Assembly (NCBI GenBank): GCA_017311315.1
Contig: CM029658.1
Coordinates: forward strand, 34,325,327-34,389,326
DNA length: 64,000 nucleotides
Source: Dendrocalamus latiflorus
Lineage: Eukaryota; Streptophyta; Magnoliopsida; Poales; Poaceae
Direction: 5' to 3'
Below, piece by piece: positions 11,117 through 23,374 of the stretch. The position numbers and the translations under genes are program-made. The notes beneath the pieces are model-generated. The model worked only from the letters and a program-made list of their open reading frames with translations, was not told the DNA's origin and did no database searches. Position 1 is the first letter of the stretch; each line of letters begins with the position of its first letter.

Positions 11117-12535
11117 CCAACAAGACACAAACCCATTGGACTCAAATGGGTTTTCAAACAAAAGAGAAATGCAGATGGCAAGGTGGTGAAACATAAGGCC
11201 ATGTTGGTAGCTAAATGGTATGTGCAGAAAAACGGGGTTGATTATGAAGTGCTCGCCCCTGTTGCGAGGATAGAAACTGTGAGAATGTTGCTTGCGCTGT
11301 TAGCCCGAGAAGGGTGGAAGGTGCATCATCTCGATGTAAAAACAGCGTTCCTCAATGGAGAGTTGAATGAAAATGTTTGTGTCGCAACCAGAGGGGTTCA
11401 TTGCAGCCGGGAAGGAGCATTTGGTTTACAAGCTTTCGACGGCCCTATATGGGTTGCGACTGGCTCCAAGAGCATGGAACACACGCCTTGACAAGTCACT
11501 AAAGAAGTTTGGCTTCCATAAGTGTCCCCAAGAATAGGTTGTATACAAGCATCACACAGGTAGCAACCTCCTCATTGTGGGTGTATATGTTGATGACTTG
11601 TTAGTCATAGGAACAAGCAAAGAAGACATTCAACTGTTCAAGGATCAAATGGAGAAGGAGTTTGAAATGAGTGACCTTGGAACTCTCTCTTATTACCTTG
11701 GGATTCAAGTGCAGCAGGACAGTAAAGGCATTACTCTGAAACATGATGGTTATGCCAAGAAGTTGCTGCAGCAAGCAGGGATGTGGGATTGTAATCCTTC
11801 AAAATATCCCATGGAACCGAAGTTGATGATGACTAAAGATGAAGAGGGAATGCTGATGGAAGCAACTGAGTATCGAAGTCTCATTGGGAGCCTCCGTTAC
11901 TTAACCCATACCAGGCCTGACATCAGTTATGCTGTGGGAATGGCTAGCAGATATATGGAGTCACCAAGACAAAGTCATCTCCAAGCAGTGAAGCAGATAT
12001 TAAGGTATATAAGGGGACAATTCATTATGGGATTGCTTACTGCAGAGGAGGAGATAGAGAGATAATAGGCTACAGTGATAATGATCTTGCAGGTGATCTA
12101 GATGAGAGGAAAAGTACCACTGGGATGGTGTTTTACTTTGGTGAAGGTCCTATAGCTTGGTGTTCCCAAAAGCCGAAAACAGTGGTAGTATCTTCATGTG
12201 AATCAGAATTTATGGCTGCAACAGTCGCAGCTTGCCAGGCTGTTTGGCTAAGGAGCTTATTGAGTGATCTGACAGGGCAAAAGCCGAAGGAAGTGTTGCT
12301 GAGAGTAGACAACAAATCTGCAATAGCACTCATGAAGAACCTCGCTTTCCACGAAAGAAGCAAACATACAGATACTCAGTTTCATTTTACTTGTGATTGT
12401 GTTGAGCAAGGACTGGTTTTAGTGGAACATGTTAGTAGTGAGAGGCAGTGTGCTGATATACTGACTAAAGCACTGCCGAGAATCAAGTTTGCCGAGATGA
12501 GAGGGTTATTGGGTGTAAAAGAGTTTGTTGTTTGA
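11117..12535 (+). pseudogene. Old copia RT-RNase H (right piece), decayed
   Basis: Continues from 6136: RT segment (IGLKWVFKQKRNADGKVVKH, DVKTAFLNGEL), a frameshift near 11380, a stop near 11536, then the catalytic YVDDLLVIG near 11585 and the thumb/connection region, tandem stops near 12064, and RNase H (YSDNDLAGD; SSCESEF; KHTDTQFHF), ending LLGVKEFVV. The many lesions contrast with copia B nested inside it and show it is the older insertion. Confidence 0.92.
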
Positions 12536-12539
12536 GTCA

Positions 12540-12555
12540 GGATTAGGGGGGAGTG
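12540..12555 (+). promoter_or_regulatory. Polypurine tract of old copia
   Basis: GGATTAGGGGGGAGTG lies immediately before the LTR start, the usual copia second-strand primer. Confidence 0.8.
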
Positions 12556-12916
12556 TGTTGACAATAATCCTAACTTGGTCAGGTTAGCTTCAGCCAAACC
12601 GAGTCTTCAGAGTAAAATGCATCTTTTGGTTTCTTTCAGTTGAGAAAAAACAGCGCAGTATGCGCAGGCATCGTGTGAGTTGTGTCCGGCAAAACTGGAT
12701 CATAATTAGGTGCTTAAGATTTAGTAATATAGTTGTTAACGTTGTTAATTAGGGGAGTATTCTATTGAGAAAGACATTAGAAAATTGCCTCGCATTTTAT
12801 AGTCCTCTAGTTGATTCTGTTCTTCCCGGAATTTACCGGAATTTACTGTTCATCTTCTGAAAATACTGAAACTGAGTGAATACTCGAGTGTGTTGATCCT
12901 AGGCTTGTATCCAACA
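12556..12916 (+). repeat. 3' LTR of old copia (361 bp)
   Basis: Starts TGTTGACAATAATCC and ends GTATCCAACA, giving TGTTG...CAACA inverted ends. The next bases CTAAC are the expected right copy of the target duplication. The related unoccupied segment at 26026-26040 reads GTGCTAACTAAGC, consistent with insertion at CTAAC. Confidence 0.85.
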
Positions 12917-13077
12917 CTAACTAAGCTGATTGTTTCCAGGCCAAGAAGTTGTACCACGCAGCCTTCCGCAAAATAGTGCAATCCCATTAGAATCTGCAGA
13001 TAAGTCCATGGAATTTCAAAGGACTAACCGCTGCATTCTAGAATTGGTTGCTGCTGCACGCAGTGGTGGAAATATGT
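12917..13077 (+). pseudogene. Exon-like fragment of an unknown gene, copy 1
   Basis: CTAACTAAGCTGATTGTTTCCAG has the look of a branch point, pyrimidine tract and 3' splice site. It is followed by a frame starting AKKLYHAAFRKIVQS, a one-base deletion near 12987, then KSMEFQRTNRCILELVAAAR and SGGNM before a stop at 13075-13077. Copies at 26028 and 62787 share the splice-site-like sequence and the first codons. The family is not recognised. Confidence 0.5.
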
Positions 13078-13805
13078 AGTTCAGCTCTGATAAATGGTTG
13101 AATTAATTCTTATTACCACAGAAATAGTCATCACAGACAGTTTTCTGAGCCATCTGAATTCATGCATCTGTGATTATAGGCAGTTATCATAGATGATTTG
13201 TGAGCCGTCAGTGATAAGCCACAACACAGATGGTTCGCATAAAGAATCGTTTATAAAGTACACTATCACAGATGGCTCGATCCAAAAAACCTTCTATGAT
13301 ACTCGCACATCACAGACGATTCTAGCTAACAACCATCTGTGATAGGTGAGTATCATAGACAGTTGGTATATTAAACCGTCTGTGATACTCACCCATCACA
13401 GACGGTTGTCTGTCTGTGATGGGCGAGTATCACAAACGGTTTTTGCTTTGAGCCGTCTGTGATAGTCCTTCACAGACAGTTTATACCACAAAACCGTATA
13501 TGATAGTTCATTCTATACCTAAAAGTTTTTCTATTTTTTGTTAGCCTTAGAAAATGTTAGCTATGCCCTTTGAAAGCAAGCAAATACAACAGTAAATGTG
13601 GCAGAACATTCTATTTCCATTAAGATTAGAATCCACCATTACACAGTAAGATAACAAGTAGGTTACCCATCTAAAATAGCAAGAATATGGTAAGAATACA
13701 TCTTTTAATTCTACAAAGCCAACTCTTAAACATGCCAAGAACATAAAAGAAGTAGAGATCCTAGCAGACATTAAAAGCTCAACCGCACCGACGAGGCCTC
13801 TATGC

Positions 13806-13958
13806 CTAGAATCTCTTGCCCCTTATGCAACGCGCGAGGTGGATGTCCTTGACGCCCACTATCGCCGACACTGACTTGGGCACCGTCTTGGTAGCTGGCT
13901 GCTTCCGTGGCATCTTGCTGCCTATAGACTTACGTGCCGTCTACTTCGTAAGGGCCAT
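13806..13958 (-). pseudogene. Internally deleted histone H3 captured by CACTA element 1
   Basis: 51 codons on the minus strand from ATG (13958) to TAG (13806). Residues 1-32 follow the H3 N-terminal tail: MALTK, a stop where Gln5 is expected, TARKSIGSK, MPRKQPATK, and VPKS for ARKS at Lys27. The frame then jumps without a shift to the H3 C-terminus: VGVKDIHLARCIRGKRF resembles residues from about 117 to the end (PKDIQLARRIRGERA). The whole histone-fold middle, some 85 codons, is missing. All tail lysines (4, 9, 14, 18, 23, 27) are kept. A TATA-like GATAAATA lies upstream on the same strand at 14040-14047. The stop at codon 6 should prevent a full product. The same chimeric arrangement occurs in CACTA element 2. 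Confidence 0.85.
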
Positions 13959-14039
13959 CGTGGTCGGGGTTGAGGAGGAGGATGGTGAGGAGGTGAGAGA
14001 AATTTTGAGCGTAGTAGGTAGGGGATGAGTTTGGATGAG

Positions 14040-14047
14040 TATTTATC
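14040..14047 (-). promoter_or_regulatory. TATA box upstream of captured H3 (element 1)
   Basis: Minus strand CCCCGATAAATACTC, about 85 bp upstream of the ATG at 13958. A matching TATAAATA occurs at the same relative place in element 2, so the promoter was captured with the gene. Confidence 0.65.
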
Positions 14048-15042
14048 GGGGAGGGAGAGGCGGGAGTGAGAAAAATTTTGGTAGAATGGGTGAACAGACA
14101 GAGAGTTTGAGCTACAATCTGTGGGGTGGGAGTTGCTGGGAATCTATTGGTTGGGATTGGGTTGGGGAGGAACGATAGGCCTAGCTAGTCTCAAAAGATG
14201 AAATAATAAACATTTTATGGCTTATATATGCTTGTTTGAAAGTTTTCAATGAGATCTATAACTTTGCAGTTGAAGTGAACCACAAATTCCGAAGGGAAGA
14301 TCAAAAAGCTTGGCAAAAACAAAAACAAAAAACTTATGATGCAAATTTAGGGCTAAAGATGGCCGATTTTTGGGGTCTTAGAGGGTGATTAGTGCAAGCA
14401 AGTTGGTATTTTTGGATCGGTCTTGTCGTTAGCTTTTTAACGAGTACAAGAACATCAAAAATGGACATCTTATACAAAAGTTATGCCCATTTTACTAAAG
14501 GTGTCTCTGAACAGAATCCTACTCGGACTCGAATCCGTCTCGGGTTCAAATTGAAAATGTTATATCTTTCAATCCTGTAGGCCAAACTTGCTGATTTTTT
14601 TGTGAAATTTTATGGCTATATGTAGAAGGACTCCACCAATTATCACTGGATTTGTCATAAATTTGGCATGCTTTTCAATTTTTCTGAAGGTAGATACATT
14701 TTGAGTTTTTCAATTGGTTTTTAATTGTAACGTCATAGACAGTTTTTACTCTGAACTATCTATGATAATTGTAGACATCACAGATGATTTTTGTTAAGAA
14801 CCGTCTGTGAATTATCGCAGATGATTCTTATTAACAATTGTCTATGATAATTGTAGATATCATAGATGGGTTTTAATTCAAACCGTCTGTGATAATTCAC
14901 ATATGATTTTTTGTTAAGAACCGTCTATGATAATCATGTATCATAGATGGTTCTAGCCATCCTAGTAATATAGACGGTCACGCGTTCTAGGGAACCAGCT
15001 GTGATGAGACGTCCAAGATGACCTTTTTTTGTAGTAGTGACT

Positions 15043-16163
15043 GGAGCATAACTAGAGAAATGTAGATAATTTTGTTTAATTTTCAGTATTGGTATTGTTT
15101 GCTGTGATTGGATAGGTAGATTAATAGATAATAGAACTGTCTTCGGGGTTAAAAATAAAGGGGTAAATGGTTTAATCAGGGTTTGTGCCCAACTAAGAAA
15201 GCGTAGGGAATTTTGTGTAATTTGCAGAACTAGTGTGGTTTGGCATGGTAGGCTCTCTGAGCTGAGAGTTATAGTATTTGTAATTATCTGGACATCAGGG
15301 GGGACTATCCGGTAAAGAGGGATTGTGGGATTGGAAAGCATGTAGAAATAGTGTTGTTTTTGTATTGTTGCGGTATGTGATTGAGGCTGGAATTTACTGT
15401 ATGAGGCGTAGCATTCGGGTTGTCATCATCTTCGCATCACTCCTTGCCTCGTGTGTAGAAATGGTATGTGCATTGTAGAATGGTAACACGGATTATCGAT
15501 ATTGCTGTTTCTATGTTAATAACACAATTAAGATGCAGCTAGACTTGTTTATTCATGCTTTCTACAATGCTCCTAGAATGTTGATACATGATGGATGATG
15601 ATGATGACTAATGAACAAAAAGACCTTTTCACTTGCATATTGAAAAGAGGTGACTTGTGTGTGGCCTTCCAGAGCCTACTTTGTGTGGACAACCCATAGG
15701 AGTGAGTATTGAAAGACCTATTTCAGTAGGCACTCTACGGTAGTGGAGGTGAGACCCTGTATAAAAAATGACAGGGCAAGAGTGGCCTATCTAGGGGGTG
15801 AATATCGAGCCAAGTCCTCGCCTTATCGAGCTTTTCCCAAATTGACATAGTTTGATTTAATATCATTGTGTGTATAATTTGAAAGTATTTTTAAAAACAA
15901 GCTAATGAGACGAGCCGAGCGAGAGAAAATTCAAATTCATTTGAAATCAACTTATTTCAATGTTTAATCAATTAACGAGTATAATTGAAACAATTTTGAA
16001 CCGAGCTAACAAGCCCCACTAACGAGCTTTTTGCCACCCCTTAGGCCCATCGATGGATGAATACTCCGCTATACCAGTGTGTGCGAAGAGAAGAGGAGAC
16101 AAGTGCATTGCATCCATGAAAAGATAAAAGAGATGATGAATTATGTGAATGATATAAATGACT
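15043..16163 (+). repeat. Gypsy LTR fragment, plus orientation
   Basis: Resembles the reverse complement of the gypsy A LTR (AGGCACTC...GTGGAGGT; ACTCCGCTATACC) and is collinear with 62846-63465. Homology to that copy ends near 16163. A 252-bp hAT-like element is inserted at 15792. Confidence 0.8.
15792..16043. mobile_element. hAT-like MITE, 252 bp
   Basis: Ends TAGGGGGTG...CACCCCTTA with further GAGC-rich inverted homology inside. The 8-bp target duplication is GGCCTATC (15784-15791) and GGCCCATC (16044-16051), one mismatch. The related LTR at 63340-63365 lacks this insert, giving an empty-site comparison. Confidence 0.8.
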
Positions 16164-16420
16164 TAGGATTGGAAACTTAATGAAGTAAAATTGACCTAGA
16201 ATTGTTCATGGCTAAAATTTGACTTTGAATAATCAATTTACCTTAAACAAATTTGACACACTAGTGTACAGTATGTTGGGATTGGATCATGCATTGCATT
16301 TATGTTTCCGTTAGCTTGTGTCTTTGTTTATAAATATTGAGATGTTTCCTATATTAGTATTACATGATTGATTTGAGATTACTGAGCTGAATTGTGGTTG
16401 GTGTTTTTGGTGGTCAGTGA

Positions 16421-16740
16421 TGGTGAGGGGTAGATGCTATCGACATGGTAGAGGTTTTGGCTGCGGTCATGAGCATGGCCCGGTGGAGCCATCGCCCTAG
16501 CTAAGGGGAATGTTGGAGAGGTGAGTGAGAAAGTCGCTTCGGCTACTCAGCCAGCGTTGGAGCATAGGTGGGGTAGGCCGCCTTGCTGTAAGCACATTAG
16601 AGGGAGACCCTTCAGCTTTGTCAACAGCTGCAGGCAGCTCCTACTATTGGTGCACCTGTTGTTGTCCCTGTTGCTACACCAATTCCATTGGAGGTGAGGA
16701 TAAGCCTTCGCAAGTGGATGGTAATTCGTCTGCTCTAGCT
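16421..16740 (+). pseudogene. Gypsy gag N-terminal fragment
   Basis: Starts MVRGRCYRHGRG, comparable with the RG-rich start of gypsy A gag, and further on reads QLQAAPTIGAP... and VRISLRKWMVIRL in shifted frames, matching the region before and at the gag domain of gypsy A (LREWMALRL). Frameshifts and stops are frequent. It belongs with the LTR on its left. Confidence 0.7.
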
Positions 16741-17121
16741 CTTCGCCTCCTCTTCTCTTCCTCCCCACTCTCTACCTCTCAAGTCTCAAGTGATTATCGG
16801 GGAACAATAGGCGAATGGAGGACACTGAAGACAACAGAGTTTCAAGGCAGGATGGTGGTTGGGATGGGAGAGGCTAGGACGGCGGTGGCGGCCGAGGCGT
16901 CAGGGGCAGAGGCCGGGGGTGGGGGTAGAGGCTAGGACGGCAGTGACAGCTAGGGCAGCTGTGGCAGAGGCCAGGTCAACGGCGGGGCTGGAAGTGGTAC
17001 ACCTATGAGAGGATCGGTAGCGACAACAACTACATGTATGGATATGAATCATATGATTTTAATGTAATTAGTAGTAGCAAATTGACTAATGTTGCTTGCT
17101 TGCAAATTGGGCAGAGGCCAA
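16741..17121. other. Unassigned, low-complexity GC-rich then AT-rich sequence
   Basis: Contains GGN-rich repeats (16855-16980) giving a short Gly/Ala-rich frame with no domain. It is interrupted at 17126 by copia C; joining the flanks across that element continues into 23375. Confidence 0.5.
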
Positions 17122-17126
17122 TATAT

Positions 17127-18048
17127 TGTTGGAAACATGGGCAATATTTTAATTCCAAATTTTATTAGAAGACAAATACAATAAACCGGTGATGCAAAAC
17201 TTACTACTAATAGTAGGATACTCATCATACTTCAAAATATATGTAAGAAAAATATAATAACAAAGTCAAACGAATGCACGAATGACTTACTTTTGAGCCT
17301 GATAGAGAACAAGAAGCAGTGCAGGCTTGATGCAGTGCAGAACATCAATGACGCAATGTAGTGAGTGGTCGCGCAGATGCGCGCTGCCTAGAAACCTTAT
17401 TGCCACCCTGTGCAGATACTCTCTGCGGTAATGGTTTGGAGATAACCACTCTCCCTCCTTCCAGGTGCACGTCGGGAAGAAAGGTTGGCGAAGTTCAAAC
17501 AGCACAGCACCTGAGCACAAGATCGCAGAGAAGAATAAAATAGAGGCAGTAGAATTCTCACACATACTCTGGACGTCTCCAGGCATATAAATAGACAGAC
17601 TAATAACTAACATGATTAAAACATCCATTTACCCACTGGTAACTGACACATTCAACCAGCCATTTATCCACTGGTAACTGACTATCATCAAAACCCCAAT
17701 AAAACCTCAAATTCAAACATTTGAATCTCATTCAAACATAGAGAGAGTGGTGCAGAGTTCAGCAAAAAATAAAGATAGATTTGGTCTGCCAAGTGGCTCG
17801 CCACTGTCGCGCGTCACAAGTCACACGATTTTCACGTGAAAATACACGAATACGCTCGGGCGCATGCGTGCGCGTGTGTGTGACTAGCCAGAACCCTCCT
17901 CATACCATCTCTATCCATATTCAAGGAGTGGTGAGGACTTCACCTTATAAATCGGTCTTCCTCACCTTGCCTTAGCAATATGGTACTAAACCATGCATGA
18001 TTTGGAATTAAGGAAATGGGCCATGCTCAAATGGGCCAATTTCTAACA
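17127..18048 (-). repeat. 3' LTR of copia C (922 bp)
   Basis: TGTTGGAAAC...TTTCTAACA on the plus strand. A TATA-like TTTATAAGG (minus strand near 17944-17952) lies about 100 bp from the transcription-side end, also present in the other LTR. The adjacent minus-strand sequence TTTGGTGGAGAAT (18049-18061) is the likely polypurine tract. Confidence 0.9.
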
Positions 18049-18655
18049 ATTCTCCACCAAATCCAAAGCAAGAAGTAAACATATGACAAAGAAATTGTGC
18101 TGAAGTACTGTTAATATACCAGTCATTTAGTGCAAGTCCTGTACGGGTTGAATTTGCACCTAGAATGACAAGATTCATCTTCTCACAGCGGATCAATGGA
18201 CTATGCCTTGAATTCATAGCTTTTCGTGATCAGATTTCACTTGAAATCTCAACTAGTACTAGGCTGCCAATGAACCACGCCTAAACAGAGCGTTAGATGG
18301 TCATGCTCCCTTATTTGCTCATGAGCTTTCTAGAGAATGCCCCATTCTCATGAACTGCGACCACACAATTAAGCTCAAGTAGGTATATTCTTTCTAAGTA
18401 TCATGCAGGCTAATACCTTTTCCTCATTTGGACAACAGAATACATTAAGGCTTTGTGCCAACCTTCTATACAGTCGAAAATACATTGTTTATTAGGACAT
18501 GGGTACAATAAATATGTACTCTCTTGTTACAACATTAATTTGTTTTTCCCATTGCCTAAGTTATGGGATCTCCAATCAAGAAGGTATGGGTTACCGTTGT
18601 GATGTAACTTAAATGGGCCTCATTTCCATGTCCATAGATGTAACAGAATCGCTTT

Positions 18656-21600
18656 TCATGCTAACCCCTTTGTAAAAGGGTCTTCCAGATTTTTCTCAGT
18701 GTGAATATAGTTCATAGTAATCACTCCGGAGTTTCTCAGTTTTCTGACAGATTTAAGCCTACGCTTCACATGTCTAGAGGACTTCATATTATCCTTTGTA
18801 CTTGTGATTTTGGCCAACACTATTTGATTATCATAGTACATTAGGATTGTAGGTATTGGTTTCTTAACCAATGGCAAGTCCAATAGAAGCTCTCTTAGCC
18901 ATTTAGCCTCAACAGTGTTTTGTCAAGTGCTACAAGTTCTGCTTCCATGGTTGACCTCGTCAATATGGTCTGTTTGCAAGACTTCCATGAAACTGCAGCA
19001 CCAACTAAAGTGAATACATAACCACTTGTAGCTTTGATCTCATCTGCATCAGAGATCTAATTAGAGTCACTCTATCCTTCTAATACAGAAAGGTGTCCAG
19101 TGTAATGTATTCTAAAAGATGTTGTGCCTCTCAAGTAGCGCAACACTCTTTCAAGTGCCTCCCAGTGATCATCTCTTAGGTTAGAAGTAAACCGACATAA
19201 TTTGCTCATAGCAAATAAAATATCAGGTCTTGTGGCACTAGCTAAATATATAAGTGACCCAATAATTTGTGAATATCTTAATTGATCTTTTCCTAACCCC
19301 TGGTTCTTTCGAAGCTTAATGCTCGCATCATAGGGTGTTGGAGAAACTTTACAATTTTCAAAACCGAACCGGCTCAATATTTTTTTCAGCATAATAGGAT
19401 TGATTTAAAGTGATCCTATCCTTGCTTTTGATCAATTTAATATTCAGAATGACATCTACCTCTTCCAAGTCTTTCATATCAAAACACCAAGATAAGAAAG
19501 ATTTGACCTCATCAATTACGGCAGTGTTTGTTCCAAATATAAGTATGTCATCTACATAAAGACATAAGATCACTCCTTGACCACCACCATAATGATAATA
19601 CACACATTTATCAACTTTATTCACAACAAAGCCAGCGGATGTCAAAATTTTGTCAAACTTCTCGCGCCATTGTTTAGGTGCTTGTTTTAGGACATTTCAA
19701 TAAACTGCATACCTTATTTTCCTGTCCAGAAATCACAACCATCCGATTGATCCATATAGATTTCTTCCTCCAACTCTCCATTAAGAAAAGTTGTCTTCAC
19801 GTCCATTTGGTAAACATGTAGACCATAGGAAGATGCTAACGCAAGGAGCAATCTAATGGTAGTTAGTCTGGCGACAGGAGAATTGGTATCAAAGAAATCT
19901 TCTCCCTCTCTCTAAGTGTAACCCTTGGCCACAAGTCTTGCCTTGTACTTCTCAATAGTTCCATCAGGCCTTAGTTTCTTTTTAAAGACCCACTTACATC
20001 CTACAGGTTTACACCCGATAGGACGATCTGTGATCTCCCAAGTTCCATTAGCCATGATAGAGTCCATCTCGCTATGGACTGCCTCTTTCCAATACTTAAC
20101 ATCAGAAAATGTATAAGCCTCCGAAAGAGTCTTTGGCACATCATCCATAAGGTATACAATAAAGTCGTCAGTAAAGGGTTTTTCAACCCTTTGTCTCTTG
20201 CTACCGCGAGGAGCTTCTGTGACTAGATTGTTATCCTCTTCAGGGATATCACATATTGGTTCAGAAATGGTGGGAAGTTCAGAAGTTTGATTATTCTCAC
20301 TTTCAATATTATCAGTTTGAGCATTCTCTGTTCGTGAAGTATTGCTTGCTGTTCTCATAGGAAAGATATTTTCAAAAAATGAAGCATCTCTAGACACCAT
20401 TATTGTGTTAGCAATAATCTTAAGAGTTTCTGATTTAACTACTAAAAATTTATAGGCCATGCTATTTTGAGCATATCCTAGAAAAATACCATCAACTGTT
20501 TTTGGTCCAAGTTTTTTCTTTTTCTGCAATGGTATATTGACTTTTGCCAAACACCCCCAGTTCGCAGAAAATTAACATTAGGTTTTCCCCTTCCATCCCT
20601 TATATGGAGTAATCTCACTCTTTGTAGTGGTTACTTTGTTTAGGATGAAAGTTGCAGTTAGTATAGCTTCCCCCCACCATGTCTTAGGCATACAGGCACT
20701 CACTAACATGGTATTAACCAAGTTAGTTAGCGTTCGGTTTCTCCTCTCAGCTACCCCGTTTGATTGGGGCGAATATGGTGGTGTAAATTCATGGACTATT
20801 CCATGCTTAGAACAGAATTGAGAGAATTCATGAGAGACATATTCTCCTCCATGATCAGACATCAATCTTTATATTTTCTTCTCTAGATGGTTCTCGTCCT
20901 TGGCCTTATAAGTTTTAAAGTAGTTTAAAGCTTTATCCTTAGTTTTCAGCAAATACACATGGCAGTAGCGTGTTGCATCATCAATAAAAGTGAGAAAATA
21001 TCTGTTGCCTCCTTTTGTCAATAATCCATTCATTTCAAACAAATATGAATGAACAAGATCTAAAGGTGCCAAGTTCTTTTCACCCTCTAATCCCTTAAAG
21101 GGTTTTCGAGGTTGCTTTGTTTGCACACATGACTGGCACTTTGATCCTTTAACAATTTCACATTTTGGAATTTAATCTAATCTGGACATTCTCGCAATAC
21201 TATCAAAACCAATATGACAGAAACAAGAATGCCAAATATTTACCTCATATTTATTTAAACCAGTTGCAACATTTAGATTATAACAAGACTCTATAATACT
21301 TAGGCAGAACAAGCCCCCGCTCTCATAGCCTTTACCAACAAATTTTCCGAACTTAGATATTACAATTTTATTTGACTCAAAAACTAGCTTATAACCATCC
21401 CTGCATAAGAGAGAACCACTAGCGAGGTTCTTCTTTATTGTAGGAGCATGCTGCACATTCTTCAAGTGGACAGTCTTCCTTGAAGTAAGCTTCCGATCCA
21501 CCGTGCCAACACCAAGAACAGAAGCATGCAACCTATTTCCCATTAGGACGGAGGAAGCCCCTATTGCTTGGTAAGAAGAAAACAAGGGAATATCAGAACA

Positions 21601-22430
21601 TACGTTAACAATAGCACCGGTATCAACCCACCAATCACTGGATTGACATGCTGAAAAGACAACAAGTGAATTACCATATCCTCCTGAAGTTAAGGCCTCG
21701 CCTATGATCATGTTAATAGTCTTCTTCTTTGGCTGTTCACCATCTCTAATGTTGCGGAAGCGACAGTCCTTCGCCATATGACCGTCTTTTCCACACACAA
21801 AGTAGGTGATACCCCTCAAATCCTTTTTCTCGGTTTTCTTCTTAAAGCTAGTTGTCTTGTTCGGTTTGTTTACTTCTTTGCAACAGTCTTTTTCTGTATG
21901 ACATTTGCATTGTTTTGGCCAGAGGTGCTAGGTGCATCTTTTGCTCTTACTTTTTCTTCCATGTCGAGGGCTGCAATGAGATCCTCAACAGAAATCTCTT
22001 CCCTCTTAGGTTTCAAGCTAGTAGCAAAAGGCAACACACAGCCCAGGTGCGCAATCTCACCGGCTAGTAGCTGGAGATCATGAGCTTGTCCAACTATGGA
22101 CTTAGCCTCATCCATGCTAAAGTAAAAAAATTGCTCACACATGTAGAGCCAACGACATGCCTCTGCCTCTGCATATTTGTGCTTTAGTGCATCCGACAAC
22201 TCTGTGGCGGACTTGTAGTCCATATACACATCATAGAGCTGATCTGCCAGAACAGTCAGAATGCAGCCAAGAGCAGTGTTGTTTGCATTTTCAAATTGCA
22301 TGAAGTGTTCAATCGTAAATAGATAATGCAGGTGGATAACCCACCACAGCCCCAAATACATGAGCCAAAACTTGGTCTAGTCTGCCATCCACGAAAATTC
22401 TGACTGGAAAACCTCTCAGGTTTCATCGCA
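18656..22430 (-). pseudogene. Copia C gag-pol, many frameshifts and stops
   Basis: From high to low coordinates: a gag start (MKPERF...NFRGWQTR near 22420) and UBN2-type gag (to 21870); a zinc knuckle with its first Cys changed to Tyr (YFVCGKDGHMAKDC, near 21810); protease (WWVDTGA near 21630); GAG-pre-integrase (IWHSCFCHIG); integrase (FIDDATRYCH, SDHGGEY, SPQSNGVAERRNR, so the catalytic acids are present); RT in pieces (NGTWEITDRP, GCKWVFKKK, LYVDDILIFG near 19560); RNase H (TRPDILFAMSKL, then NQIVLAKI; HVKRRL near 18780). At least eight interruptions are visible. The product is non-functional. Confidence 0.92.
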
Positions 22431-22486
22431 TCAGAAGCACCAGCCAACACTGTATTGCAACAAAATTCACAATAAGGTTTCTGGAT

Positions 22487-23369
22487 TGTTGAAAACGTGG
22501 GCAATATTTTAATTCCAAATTTTACTAGAAGACAAATACAATAAACCAGTGATGCAAAACTTACTACTAATAGCAGGCTACTCATCATACTTCAGAATAT
22601 ATGCAAGAAAAATATAATAATAAAGTTGAACAAACGTGTGAATGACTTACTTTTGAGTCTAATGGAGAACAGAAAGCAGCTCAGGCTTGATGCAATGCAG
22701 AATGTAGATGACGCAGTGTAGTGAGTGGTCGCACAGATGTGCGCTGCCCAGAAATCTTATTGCCACCCTATGCAGGTACTCTCTGCGACAATGGTTCGGA
22801 GATAACCGCTCTCCCTCCTTCCAGGTGCACGTCGGGAAGAAAGGTTAGCGAAGTTCAAATAGCACAGCACCAGAGCACAAGATTGCAGAGAAGAAGAAAA
22901 TAGAGGCAGTAGAATTCTCACACATACTCTGGACGTCTCCAGTCATATAAATAGATAGACTGATAATTGATATGATTAAAACAGCCATTTTCCCACAGGT
23001 AACTGACACATTCAACCAGCCATTTATCCACTAGTAACTGCCTGTCATCAAAAACCCAATAAAGCCTCAAATTCAAATGTTTGAATCTCATTCAAACACA
23101 GAGAGAGTGGTGCAGTGTTCAGCAAAAAATAAAGATAGACTTGGTCTGCCAAGTGGCACGCATGAGAAATACATGAAAATACGTGAATACGCGCGCGTGT
23201 GTGACTAGCCAGAACCCTCCTCATGTCATCTCTATCCATATTCAAGGAGTGGTGAGAACTCCACCTTATAAATCGGTCTTCCTCACCTTGCCTTAGCAAT
23301 ATGGTACTAAACCATGCATGCTTTGGAATTAAAGAAATAGGCCATGTTCAAATGGACCAATTTCTAACA
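22487..23369 (-). repeat. 5' LTR of copia C (883 bp)
   Basis: TGTTGAAAAC...TTTCTAACA, aligned along its length to 17127-18048. It is shorter mainly through small deletions, including one near 23160. Confidence 0.9.
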
Positions 23370-23374
23370 TATAT

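Larger units (their letters stand above)
13111..15039 (-). mobile_element. Non-autonomous CACTA element 1 carrying histone H3 sequence
   Basis: The right end is TTTTTTTGTAGTAGTG (CACTACTACAAAAAAA on the minus strand) and the left end a mutated TATTACCACAGAAA. Both ends carry arrays of 10-20-bp inverted motifs of the type ATCACAGACGGTT / AACCGTCTGTGAT. Flanks TCT/ACT fit a diverged 3-bp target duplication. The minus-strand 5' end matches the 5' end of the large CACTA at 47492. It encodes no transposase. The interior carries a deleted histone H3 gene (13806-13958) and an unassigned AT-rich stretch (14160-14740). Confidence 0.85.
17127..23369 (-). mobile_element. Decayed Ty1/copia retrotransposon C
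   Basis: Two LTRs (17127-18048 and 22487-23369) enclose a minus-strand copia gag-pol pseudogene. The perfect 5-bp target duplication is TATAT (17122-17126 and 23370-23374). LTRs differ by many substitutions and indels, so the insertion is older than copia B. I found no TGGTATCAGAGC primer site at the minus-strand exit of the right LTR. Confidence 0.93.

Noticed and set aside
14934..15341. 135-aa minus-strand frame
   Set aside because: It spans the border between CACTA element 1 and a gypsy LTR, so it cannot be an evolved gene.
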